From Fasciolopsis buskii (Eukaryota > Platyhelminthes > Trematoda > Plagiorchiida > Fasciolidae): a stretch of 64,000 nt of DNA. Location of the stretch: NCBI GenBank assembly GCA_008360955.1, contig LUCM01009037.1, positions 160,274 through 224,273 on the forward strand, given 5' to 3'. Every line of letters begins with the position of its first letter. Within the stretch, counting starts at the first letter, position 1. Under the pieces are notes generated by a model, which did not search any database, had not been told where the DNA came from, and worked only from the letters and a program-made list of their open reading frames with translations. This document shows positions 24,367 through 36,529 of the stretch, in pieces. The translations under genes were made by a program, and so were the position numbers.

Positions 24367-27300
24367 ATTTTCGCCTAGTCAGGGCGCAAAGTCTTTAAGC
24401 AATGGGTAACAAAACTTTTCAGCTTGTATACTTCAAAATTTCAGCAAGATTTGGGTTGATTTTCCAGTCTCTTAGTAGGCTGTTCATCCTAAGCGCCTCT
24501 CGAAGTGCTTCCAATGATCTTGCATCTCAAGTGGCCCCTGTCTTGCTCACTACCTTTTTCTGGTGATGGTTTTATCGAATTAAAAGATAGAATTGTGTCC
24601 TGCACCCTCCACTGGTTGAACGGTCTACAGTAGCCAGTCTAGGGGAGATGACTAAACTGAGACTTCAAGACAACTACAGGCTGAATGATAAGTTGCATCT
24701 CCGGTTAGGGCGTTACTGACCACGTCTAACTGTATCCGAATAGTGCGTGAACTGAGCGACTACCGGTCGACTCGCTTTATCGTAAATTAGATCCTGTCAA
24801 AAGCTCGGAATAGGATCTCTTAAATTGGCCCTCTGATTGTGCTTGGGTAACCGGGCAATATTCAGTCCACTTGGGAACCATGGATCTCGATGGGTAACTG
24901 ATGCGTTAAACCTGAACGCTGGAGGAGCCATGCGTTTGTTGAACTATGCATGCCGGTTCTTCTTTCTTCGTCCCTCATTGTTTCTACTTCTTTGTCATGG
25001 TTTCAGTGGCACATGAATTTTGCAATATCTATACTCCAGGGTAAAGATTGAGTTGACCGAGACGACCAACCAAATCACGATTATGGATTTCAACCGGAAA
25101 ATGACAACAGATTAAGCAGACAAATCATGCCATACCCGTTTGCCACCTTCGCAACTGCATGTACGTGCCCTTCTCCAGATTGACGTGTGGAATCTGGCCC
25201 GATTTTAGCCCCAAGTAATTAATAAACAAACTGTAATAGAAAATGTAGAGCATATGGTATGTTTGTTTCTCTAGCTTGTTAGCATAGAAGCATTGTACAG
25301 AGGGTTCGTTCTTGTTAGGAATCGTCATCAGTGCCTATCCGCCGCACTCGAACTGGGATGCGAACCTGGGACGAACGATTTTGAGTCGGACGCATAAGCC
25401 ATTTGGTCCTTTGGCAAGTTGCCAATGGTTTGTTGATCTTCAATTCATGATATAGTGTCTATCCATTATTGGTTTGCACTACTTCAAACCACTGTATCAC
25501 TTTAGTCGGCTCCCACTGATGTCTTGTCTACATGCAATCTGTGCATGACGCCGGCTTTGAACAAATCTCACGAGGCTTTCCCACTTGATCGGTGTTAGTG
25601 CACATTGGGTAGGTTAAATAAAAGGAACTTGTGGGCTCAGTACGCGTTCTTAAATTATATCCTTTTAATAACGTTATCGCCGCACTGGATGGATGACCTG
25701 GTGAAATTTATATGTTGCTTATTGCACCGATGATAGATCAGAGAACTAGTATTGTCATATATCAGCATATAAACTCTACCGTAAAATAGAAGAAAAGTGA
25801 ATAGTTTAACATAACTTCATTGAGTGGCATATTACACATACACCAAAAATAACCGGAGATGGCCAAGGAACTTAAGTCTCTCTCATCGAAAGGATCAGAG
25901 TTTCGATTTTCAGATCTGTCTGTTACTTTGTCGGTAGACGGCAAATCGCTTCCGGCCGGCTCGCCACCACCCCTGATCTGGTGAGACTGTGAGTGGTCCT
26001 ACACCACCCCAAGTATCAGGGTCAACGTCCTCCCCTCTACAGTGGATCTTAGTGGCTATGGGCCATCTCTCTTGAGTGAGTTCGTCTCTCTGCTAAGTGA
26101 CAAATAAAGAGGACTAATACCAAAATGGTGAATCTTATTAGAACAAACGGAAGCAATCATATGCGGTTGACATATTGTGACTTTTTTCCTCACTTGAAAA
26201 CGTTTGGTGGACAAGTTTCAGCTTTTGTGTAGCGTGGTAAACAAATGAAAAAGAACATGAAGATGATCATCAAACATGTATCTGCAATGCACGACAATGC
26301 TGCTATAAATTTCACGTGGACTTTCAAAATGGTATTAATTGCCACAAAAGTCCGAAATGATTTACGGATACCATGCGTGGTAGGTAATGTTACGATGTTC
26401 CTGTCGGTTTCGTGAAGCTGTTTGTACATGTTACATGGAGTTTAGAAATCGAAAGTATTGCTTTACAGACAACCGCTGGTGGTGTGAAAAGCATACCTCG
26501 CGTGCTCATCGGCGTTTGTGGTGGAGAAGTGAGCTAGGAACCCAGGGTGTCTAGCCCCATCGGAATGCTCATGAACTGGACAATCAGTCACCGGCCGCCA
26601 ATGTGTTACGTGACTCTCAGATCTTCCGGCCACTTTTTGGATTTGATCATTTGGTCAAAGGCTCGAGTTAAGGTAGTCTCATTCAACTCTCTACTTCGGT
26701 CTGAGGAACTGAATAGCATCAAGCCCCCATAAGGCTAATAGATTCCAATGGATGGCCGGTGATATGGAGATGGGGAATGGAAGAACTAGCATGTGTTGTG
26801 AACTCTACACATTGTTTCATTTTCTTTCTGTTTTTTGCTCATTGTATTCATTCTCCGTCATGGTTCCGATGGCACCCTATTTGCATTAATATTTGGGGAA
26901 AATAAATGTATATATACATATGCGTTTAGAAGTCGAAACCCTGGGCTTTGTAGCTGGTGGATATCATCTTGTCATTGTCAGCGTCATTAGGAATGCCAAC
27001 CGACTCGTCGCCGGAAACGTTGGGATTGGAATTCAACGGTTCTAGTTTAAAGTCTAGTGCGGATATTTGCCACGAGCAGGTGGAGCAGGTGTTCTTAACC
27101 AAAAAATCCTTCTAGAACAGGCGCATGAAGCGATCAACTAGTCACCGGATCGTCTTGAGTGATTATGCTGCCTTGCAGAAAGTGCTTGGTTGCACAATAA
27201 ATAAAGATTTACCTTCGCGTGAAGTGGCATACTCTGGACTGGACGATCGAGCAGTACGGTAGTCAATATTGTAAGGAACTCTGAATACGTCTAATCTTTG

Positions 27301-28103
27301 CAAGAACGTTTTTAGCTCTTGTCCCAGTTGCAAAATCAATCTTTCACCTTACGCAATTGTTTGATCCCCTACTAAATCGTGTTATTCCTCTTCCCACCTG
27401 ATTTCTTTACATACTTTGGGAACTGCAGTCAATCACGCTGACGCTAGTATCACTGGAATAAGCCCAGCTCCTGTTCTCTCCCGTTCTCCCTCAGATAGCA
27501 TCTAAGTCCCACATTCGGTCAAGGACACTTTCTATCAAACGCTGCACGACCTCTTACAGCAAGGCGAGGGGACATCTTGATTTTGACAGGGGGCATGAAT
27601 GCTAGGATGGGTCGGTTGTCTTCGAATGGGGACATCTAGCAGATCTTCGCTCTCGATTCCTGTCGTTCTGAAAATGGGGAACGGTTGTTCGCTTTGTGGT
27701 CAGACCGTCAATTGTTTCTTACTTGTACAAGCTTCAGACGTTCCAACCACGGGCAAACCACTTGACGTCCGTCATATTTGAGTCGGCAGTGGACCCTAAT
27801 CGACCTTATTGTTATTGGCTACAAATGGCGGGCTGCCTATAAGGCTGCCAGCTGCGCTGGAGGACGACTCGACTCCGACCACTGGCTAGTGTACACCAGT
27901 CTGTTCGTACGCTTTGGCACACGCCAAAAACGCATAGTGCGGCGTCGATCAGATTGCGACAAATTATCCCGTCCTAATAGCCTTTCAATCTATCGGAGCG
28001 CACTGGATGCAAAACTAGAATCGTTCCCACATTAAAACATCAGTGAGCATCGAACACGAGTATCTCCCATTCCGCTGGCTTAGTTAGTTGTATCCTAACC
28101 CGT
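24367..28103 (-). repeat. large inverted repeat, right arm (about 3.74 kb)
   Basis: This is the inverted partner of 17,444-21,182. All open frames here mirror those of the left arm exactly (for example 26,190-26,429 minus and 19,119-19,358 plus). The outer edge ends abruptly inside the endonuclease fragment of the RTE-like element. Beyond 28,103 the element is not continued, unlike on the left. Confidence 0.95.
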
Positions 28104-28399
28104 CGCGTTTTGAACCCCTATAGTTCTGATCTGCAGTTTGTGGACTTTTAATCCTGGTTATCCCCGATTTCAACCTTAGCCTTGAGATTGCTTATTGCAC
28201 TATCATCCTTTTCTATCCTAATCTTATCTCTGGTAATCTTTTTTTGTTCTATCGGCCCACTCAGCGATTGTAGCAGCCTTGTATCCTGTAAATTCGGGAG
28301 CAACGATAACCCCATCAGGCCTCAGTCGGGATGAATGGGCTTTCGGTCGCGAGCACTTTTCCGCCACTAACCCTGGTCTGCACATTATTCCCGAGTAAC

Positions 28400-29620
28400 C
28401 AATAGCGTCTCAGTTCAGTGCGCGGACATGACAGAATCTTAGCCTCCAGCTACTCCTGCGCTGGGGATGGTGCATTCTTAAGCGGTGCACATGAATTGCA
28501 ACGAAGCGCATGTTGTTTCTTGAAGGGAAAATTTTCAGGTGCCTTATCGGATACGACAGATACGTTTGGTGATCACGGCTGAAATTTGTTGTCACAACTT
28601 TGAGTTTTCCGGGTCCCAGTAAGTTGCTGCAGCATTCTCAAATCCATTTACAGCACAGCCATAAATCAAGCGTTTTGTAAATCGGATCCATAGTAGAATT
28701 AATCTATTGGTGCTGAAGCTGCCTTAACCTGAATCCTTATGTGCCTCCGCCACAGTCCTAATCTATGCCCCCGGGTGCCGCCGTGCGATATAAGGATGAC
28801 ACGGTTCCTCAGGTGTGGCCTGAAAGACCGTTCACTATTTCGAACGTCTCGATTAAATCTACATGCGTGGGTCTGTATCTGAGAAAGCAAATGTCAAGGT
28901 CGTGGAACGTTTCGTCATAGCTTTGATGTCTTTGTCCAGCCATCGCCTTGGTACCCAGCTTACGCACATTTTCTCAGAAATTTTTATCCCTTTTTAAATT
29001 CGGAGCCTAGGCTTGAACGCAATACTTCGAGTGCGGTCTTACTACGGTTGCGCGCGGAGGCCAAGAGGCTTCGGGGCATTTGCAGGCTATTGTTGGCCCG
29101 GGCCTGAAATACTCGCCTTTGGAAATATTCACCGCTTGCTCACTGGCTGGATGGTTTGAAATTGTTTTCGATGGCAGAACTCAGACAACTTGCATTGCAA
29201 ACCCCATCATATTCCCCATTTTGCTCCATCTGTGTTCTATCCTAGGGTTCAACCTTTGAAACTCGATCATCTTCAACGGAAGGTCTCAGTTTCGTGACCA
29301 AGCTTAGGTTGTCTCGATATCTTCCTCTAGATCTGCACTTGCTGCCTTGACGTCATTAACGAATGGATATCACGGATTGCACATGCTCTTTGTTAGATCT
29401 TCAAAGAATATGGGGAACAGTGTCGGTCCTATCCCCGATCCTTGGGAGACCCCACCTGCCACGTCGGCGAGGGTCGTAGTGTACCCTCCAAATCTAACGC
29501 TGAACGTCCTTCCCCTGAGAAATATGTTTGCGCCAAGGTTGTCTCTTCCCATTATACTTAGTGATTGCAACTTTAATTTGCGGAGTTGAATGATGAGTTG
29601 ATGAAATCCATGTTGCAGAC
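28400..29620 (-). mobile_element. CR1-like reverse transcriptase, degenerate
   Basis: On the minus strand, 29,570-29,370 encodes 'GGVSQGSGIGPTLFPIFFED', RT motif B/C region (usually [21 protein letters not shown]). Further on, with frameshifts, come 'VRPHSKYCVQA', 'KAMAGQRHQSYDE' and 'CFLRYRPTHVDLIETFEIVNG', the standard C-terminal order of CR1-like elements. Stops interrupt it repeatedly. Confidence 0.75.
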
Positions 29621-29624
29621 TTGG

Positions 29625-32440
29625 ACCTGGTGGTTCTCGTTTAGGCTCTTCGCTGTTTCACCTAACAGGAACAAGAGATTTGTAAGGCAAGGCTTTTTTA
29701 ATATGAATCGACGCTGTGCCACTCGAATGGCACGATGGTCCAATGGAAGGACGCATATCCGCCTTCTGATGATCTGCTTTAGGAACTCACATAAAATGCA
29801 TTCATACCCACCGAACTGCCCGTGTTTACGCCTGCATTTGTTTTTTCGTATTTCTCTGTATCTAAAGCTAGATTGTTTAGCAGTGGGAATCGTTTGGAAA
29901 GAAAACTTTAGTATTGCCGGGGTTGTTCATCAGGTTCCCTAATCAACAAATTCCTAATCTCATCAATGGAATATAAAGTACTATACTGCAACATAAAAAT
30001 AATGATCATGCGTATACTTATACGTTCTTGAAAGGCGTGCGCTGAGGCACAGTCAAAATGTGACGGCGATGCATGCATGAACAACATAGCCAAATGTTTT
30101 CGGTGGCAAACGCGTGGTGAAAAAATCAGCAGGGACAAGAACACGATCGCTCAGAATACAAGTTTGAGCAGAGACTATTGGTTAATTAAAAGATTCAAAG
30201 AAAATTGCATCACATAAAAAGGACTGCAGATGCAACAGCAGTTTGTTTATGTGCTTTACTGTGCAGAGGCGTACAGGAGAATATATGAAGCCCAATCCTT
30301 GATGTAAGGGGAAGGTTTTGGCGACGATATCGGCCATACCCTGTCTTTAATTTGGCTAAGACCTCAATGAAAACTGCACCGGAATTTCTACAACTGAACC
30401 GAGTGATGGGGATGGTCAAATAGAAGGCACGATGGATGAGATTCTTTACGGGATAATTCCAGCGATTAAGAGCATCGATGAAGGGCAGAGTGGTGTCAAA
30501 GCGAGAAACCGTAATGGGTTGAAATAAAGCGGGAACCATTGCTAATCAGACATGCGGCAACAAAAACGGTGACGATGATCGGCAAGTCAGGTTTGGGACA
30601 CGGAGAGCAAAGGACTAATAGAAGGTTGAAGCTCACTCGGAGGGTATAGAGTGGAAAAATCATTTGGTTCTTGTAAAGACAGATGGCGGAGAAATATGTG
30701 TGAATGCAATATGAGTGGTGGTAGTTTTTCTTGTGGCCGGTAATGCGTTTCTCGGCGACCATGGCTTCTCAGAAGATGTACATGGTCTCGTTTTTTGAGA
30801 ACGGATGGGGATGTTCAATTCGACCGATAGACGGCTGCAGAATGATACAGGCAACATTCCTGTGATGGCGTGAGTCCGACGCGCCCGTAAAGGGAAAATT
30901 ATTTGTAATTCAAAGAATTGAAAAGTAATTCCTCCTACTGTCTGGTTCTCTCTCGATACCAGACCATTCCTGCTCAACTTGCTCGTACTGACCCTGGTTT
31001 CGGTCGTCGTCTATTTTCGACGTAATGTACTAAACCTTCGTTGTTTTGCCATTACTTCCTTTATTTGGGATTGTTTTGTGGGCGTTTGGTGTAGTCAAGG
31101 AACATTTGGCTTGGGGCTGCTTGTTTTGTTACAGCCCACTTTCGCTTTAGCACTCACTGTGGTTGACTGTTAGCGTTCCGCTTATTTGTATTGATTTTTG
31201 GCCGTCACGCTCAGACAAATGCTTCCTGGACCTGATCAAGCGTTCAGTTTTTTACTGTGCCACAGGACAGGTGCTTTCTGTTTATTCTCTTTCATTGGGC
31301 TTTCATTTCCACGCTGATTTTTCTCTCGTTTATGAATATCTTTCGACTGGATAGTGTCTAAGGCTCACTGTCCAAGGTATGATTGCTGTGCACATAATTT
31401 CTAACGCATGAGCGGTACCGTAGAATTTGCTGAGCATTCTTTCTCTTCCTTGGGTTTTGCATCGAATTCTGAGATCTTCAAATGCTATCCGGAATGTGGG
31501 AAGTCTATTTTTGTGCGATCAGACCTGTGAATCGCCGATCGCCTTCAGCTGAACCAAGACTCAAACGTTTGACAGTTGCATATTCACTAACTTCCATTGG
31601 TGATAATGGGTATCCCACTAGCTCTGCTTAACAGCTGGTCTTCTAGACGAATATTAAAAGATTCAGCCAGTATGGGCCCAGGCGAGTCTAGTTGGAACGC
31701 TGGTCTCCGTCGCTTCGTGGCTCACAACCTGTGAACCGGTCTTAGAGCTGTTGGTTGGTTTATGCTCACTGGTCTTGATAAACTTCTCAAAGGACTGCTC
31801 TCAATATACTCTTAATCCTTAGTTTTTGTAACCGCCTCACCTTTATTAAGAATCAGATGATTTCCAATTTCGACGAATTGTCTATTTTCAGTCCTAAGTC
31901 CTTGCGGGAGCACTGCCAGAGCTTCAAATTTCCGCTTCAAATTACGCAGTTCGACACCTTTTCCCTTCGGTGAAGCCAGGTGCGTGTAATGCTCTATGGT
32001 TCTTTTTCGTTTTGAATTGACTGCTCCAGCGTGTGTAGATGCAGCTGGCCCATTCTTCTTCATCTCAATCACCATAGAGTTTGCAATCGTTAGAATTTTG
32101 TTCTCTAACTTCGAAAATTGAAAAATTGGGAAAACGATTTCCCAGGAAATCGTGGTCCGTGTCTTTCAAAGAGAGTGATAAAACAGACCCAGGAAACAGA
32201 TTTGCGCGTTAAAAAGTAAAGCGCATACGGAGCCGATAGCAGGATTTGCATCAAAACAGTGTGCTGATGCAAGACACTAGGCAATTGCAACAAACCAGGA
32301 TTTGTTCCACACCAGTTGTATCTAGTCATTTCGGTTGAGATTAAGTACGACAAGTTTTGGTCAGCACTATGCAAGTGTCCAGAATTCTGGTTAAACGTCC
32401 GCTTCCCCAGGATCCCGCATAGTGGGACTCACTAACGGAA
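29625..32440. other. unassigned region, 29.6-32.4 kb
   Basis: There are moderately long frames on the minus strand (30,210-30,539; 30,496-30,977; 31,812-32,075). The last has a lysine- and arginine-rich product that could be a decayed retrotransposon ORF1, but I found no diagnostic motif or splice support. Confidence 0.3.
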
Positions 32441-32449
32441 ACAAACGGC

Positions 32450-32915
32450 AGAATGGCTCAATGCACCCTGAAGATGAGAGATATAAGGAGTAGCAAGCTA
32501 TCGCAGCTCAAATCGAGAACAAAGAAAGGACAACCAAAAGCTTACCATAAATTTACTCCTTGTTGCTTACTCCGAGGTACACCTCGTCAAAGTCTCACCG
32601 GCCATCTTTCCAAACGGGATCGTATACTGCATCGTTATTTGGTCCTCAGGCAGTTGATTTTAAGTACCTGCGACACTGTTACTTAAGCACTGCCAACTAA
32701 CCGACAAATTAGGTTAACCCTGGTCACCCAACCACATAAGTTCTTCATTTTTAGCCAACCCTAGGTCGGACCGCTTTATTGTGAAATATTGTTCCTTGTG
32801 GAATTCATTCCCTTATCAGTCTAACATCGCCTTCAGAAACGAAGCTCGGAAACTATTCACTGTTCAGACCATTATTCGCATATACGACCCTTATCTCTCA
32901 GAGACTCGGACGTAA
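32450..32915 (+). mobile_element. possible CR1-like 3' fragment
   Basis: Near 32,790-32,890 a plus-strand frame reads 'LWNSFPYQSNIAFRNEARK', resembling the terminal FWNxLPxxIxxxxSxxxFKxxL block of CR1-like reverse transcriptases. Upstream similarity is weak. Confidence 0.35.
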
Positions 32916-32919
32916 AAAG

Positions 32920-34515
32920 TTTGGTTAGGATTGCAACAGTTACTACAGTAAAGTCTCCAAACCCTGCATCTCAGCCAACAACACTAAGGAATATTAAGGC
33001 CCGTGATAGCAAAAGAATACTGGATTCTACGACAGCTATAACCGCGGTTGATCCTCCTTATATCGGTCTTCTCACCTCGGATTCCTTTCCCAACAGATTT
33101 TTCTGCCCCTAATTTACTCTGCCAACATAAATGATCCTGTCTTTATGCTGGGTATTGCCGGAACTGGTTCGTCTCGTCGTAGACATTTATTCAGAGAACA
33201 TATTCGAGGTTCCTTTTACTCTTCCTATTTATTCATCTTGCTCCCAATAACCTGCCAACGCGAACCATGTAGACTTCTTTCCCTTAAGTACCCAGCCTAG
33301 TTTCACTTATGAAAAAAGGAAAATCTGTCCAAGTCACATGGACGACGTGATTCGCAACACACAAGTCCACATTAGCAGGTTTCAAGTAGCACCCGTTAAT
33401 GAAATCAAGACAAGGCTTTGACGACGACGGATCCCTACGTGCATGTTTGCGTTTTACAACATAAACCACCATCCTCAGTGTGCTTGCTTATCCCCATTTT
33501 TGTTTCTTCAGTCCTTGCGAAAACCCAAATGACTGCGACAAGTTTGCTTCAGCATCTCCGAACGTGGGTAAAACAAACCAGCCCCAGCAATTGCGCAAGA
33601 AGCGCGGAAAATTAAGGTCAGGCGTAGGAACTATGGAAAGCACCTATATGGGCTCAACAACTCCTCTGTTAGAAAAAAAGAAAAATTTTCTGCCTGATCA
33701 GGTTGACCCCCGCAAATGAAGCACAACTGGGCTGCGAATGAATGGATATGTAGGCCATCAGCCCAGACCTGAACCTATGAAAAGGGGAAACCCCAAACTG
33801 CCCTTGTTTGGTAGATAAGCATCTGGCTGTCTGTGGAAGCAGCGCAGCGGACTGTCTACTTATGCCTCACCACTCACCCCTCTATTATTCAACATACCCC
33901 TGTCCTCCCAACCGCACACTTGGTACGTATGCTGACCTCTAGAACAACTACCGTCGTCTTTCCTTCTTAATTATTCATGCACGTTTACTGGAACCGCTAC
34001 TTGGTACAAGCTGTTGTCGTCCTGTTCAAACACAAATTATTCATCCCAATATTCTCATGCCTCTCCCTTCTCTCTTCTCCATGACTTCACGTGTCAAATC
34101 CTGTCCTAGCATTCAGCCGAACCTGCCATCCGCGACCCAGTCAGATATGCACTCTCCTAGAAATTGGAAGTAGTAAAAATCGGCTGTAGATGGCATGATC
34201 AATTATAAATGGTTCCACGCAGCATGTGCACCAGGCCAATAGACCAGAGGAGTTTCACAAACAGAGCAACCAGCGACTTTAGTCCCTAACTCTTGCGCTA
34301 GCCGTCCTATCAGACCACTGTAATCTGCATCTGCGAAGGTTTCACAGAATGAGAGCGCAAAACGCTAGGAATAAAGACCATGCATGATAGAACGAACTGA
34401 GCCATGTACACTATGGCGATTAAACAGGCGTCAAGTATGTCGCACACGTCCCGTCACCGAATTACTCCCCCCTGCGTACTCCAAGAAAGTCGACTGGATC
34501 CTGTATTCTTCGTTA
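32920..34515. other. no recognised gene, 32.9-34.5 kb
   Basis: Only short frames without motifs. Composition resembles the surrounding CR1-rich zone. Confidence 0.35.
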
Positions 34516-34519
34516 GAAG

Positions 34520-34775
34520 CTGACCGTTAACACTATTTCCATTTTTGTTTAATCACCGTCATACCAGCTGAAACAAATTACAGACTGCCCTCTCCCCTGC
34601 TCTTCTCCAGGCTCGCCAATGACCACAGATGACACGCAAACTCTCGCCGAAAGCTCCACTCCATCCTTTGAGCTGGTCGCCTTGCCCCTGCTATCCGGAC
34701 CTGATGCTCCAGTACCTGGTCGCGCAACCCTGAGACAAACGAATCAACTCCAGTGACTGCCCCGGGTGCCTCATC
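34520..34775 (+). mobile_element. CR1-like element, 5' end copy
   Basis: About 250 bp closely matches 36,530-36,790, from a pyrimidine-rich leader through 'ccagctg.aacaaatt' and an ORF1 start, ATG ACC ACA GA(T/C) GAC ACG CAA, encoding MTTDDTQTLAESSTP. The two copies diverge sharply after 'gtgcctc'. It is probably the 5' end of a second element of the same family, with the rest lost. Confidence 0.65.
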
Positions 34776-34899
34776 TCAGATGAACCATAACGACTAGCCA
34801 AATCACTGGCACAAACAACACTGAAATTCCACGCAACACCCCAACCGCCAAATCCGTACCGCCACAGAACACCATAACCTCCAATATCAAACAAGGTCA

Positions 34900-36125
34900 T
34901 TCATGGCAAACGTATTTAAGGATTGATTGTAATTCTCACACGTAATCCCTTTCTTCCCGCCACATTTCACAATCCGCTCCCAGCCGCATAAGTCCAGTGA
35001 CCATTTTCGCAAGTTCCATTGTCCCCCCGTCCACAATTTTTCATATAATTTTGTCCCGTAGATAGGTTAATGCAACCTTGACGGTTCCCCACTGTTTCAT
35101 CTTCAGCATTTTTTTGACTAATGAATTATGTTAAGTGCCACTCTTCATCCACCTCACATGATATCCAGTGTGGTTTTGATTCACCTCCATCCCGTTATGA
35201 CATCTGTTTTGATCTTCATCTTCATCTAACCCTCTTGAATTTTGAGGAACCTAACCATATGGCAACGTCCATCACTGCTTCCCAGCTATCTTTTGCGCTC
35301 GTGATACGCTCCTTCAATGAATTTAAACGCGGATTGATCCACAAAGGGCTACTGATAATGAGCTCCCGAAATTCTTGGCGAAGGACCACCTAGGTATGAT
35401 CCGAATCTCGAAAGCTCGTGTTTAGCCTGTCAAGTTGCAGGTTATGTTCATGAGATCGCAGACACTGCGTCCTTACGTCTGGTTTTGTTTTCCGTGTCTG
35501 CGCTGTGTCATCCTTGCATAAATTTGATGTTGCCTTACACATATCGAGAAATGTACACTATAAATATAGTAATGATGACAATATGCATTTCTCGAATTGC
35601 GAGAGGCATGCGCAAGGCCAGATCAAATTTGTGCAGTAATGGTGCAGCGAAGACACAAATGACAAAAATCAAAATGACTATACAGATTTGTGTGCAACCC
35701 CTGGTTACTTCGGAAGTACATTTGCAGGCAGGCTCAGAATCAGCAACCTAATAAACAGAGCGTTTTGCAAGGTTACACAGCACTTTCTGGGATTGTTATT
35801 TACCAGCTCTGTATTTAAGTGCGCCAAAATTGCTGGTGCAAAACCTGGCCTGAATGCAATGGCGAATGTCTAAATATGAATGGAAACCCCAGTGCATTTA
35901 CGACCGTCACCCAGCCGCGAACGACGGTCGATTAATGTGCCTGCTGGGTCACTAGGGCAACGTGAAGTCTGCTCGCGACAGGGTAGACTATTCTATCGAG
36001 GTCACTTTGAAGACGCAGTCTTGGTCTGAAATAACGGCACCGGCTGCATGCCGAGCTACAGATACAGAAATATACAGAACGTACTCTCCAAGTGATGCGA
36101 AAGTGACAACAGGTCTCTAACCATC
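34900..36125. other. no recognised gene, 34.9-36.1 kb
   Basis: Short frames only. There is nothing identifiable between the 5' end copy and the 3' end fragment of CR1-like elements. It may be a decayed interior or unrelated sequence. Confidence 0.3.
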
Positions 36126-36129
36126 CATA

Positions 36130-36440
36130 CAGAAATCGACAAATCCTCTCTAAGGTCGCACTTCTTTCTTGTTGTTTATGCCAAACTTTGGAACAAACTT
36201 CCCACTAGCATTCGGTGCGTAGAGAACCAATCCAGTTTTAAGGCTGCCTTAAATACTTACCCAAGTGTCACCCAGGTCATTCAATTAACCAACACCCCTA
36301 TCTTGGAGGAGCGTGCCTTTGAGTCAGCGTTCATTTTCTAACTACAAGTCCTACCCCCCCCATTTCCAATAAGCCCAGCTTTCCATAACACTCCATCTGA
36401 GGCAGCAAGGGAACCTAGTATACCAGCGTATTATGGACAA
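36130..36440 (+). mobile_element. CR1-like element, 3' end fragment
   Basis: A plus-strand frame reads 'VYAKLWNKLPTSIRCVEN' followed by a phenylalanine-lysine block, 'SSFKAALNTY'. This is the terminal motif of CR1-like reverse transcriptases. It is followed within about 100 bp by the 5' end of the next element. Confidence 0.65.
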
Positions 36441-36529
36441 TACCGAAGGTTAACCCTCGCTTTTTGCTGGGTAAATGGAATAGTCACAACCATTTTAAGG
36501 GGGACCTTCCCTTGGCCCACTGCTAGAAT

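Noticed and set aside
31812..32075. Basic 87-codon minus-strand frame
   Set aside because: It could be LINE ORF1 debris or chance. No diagnostic motif is visible.
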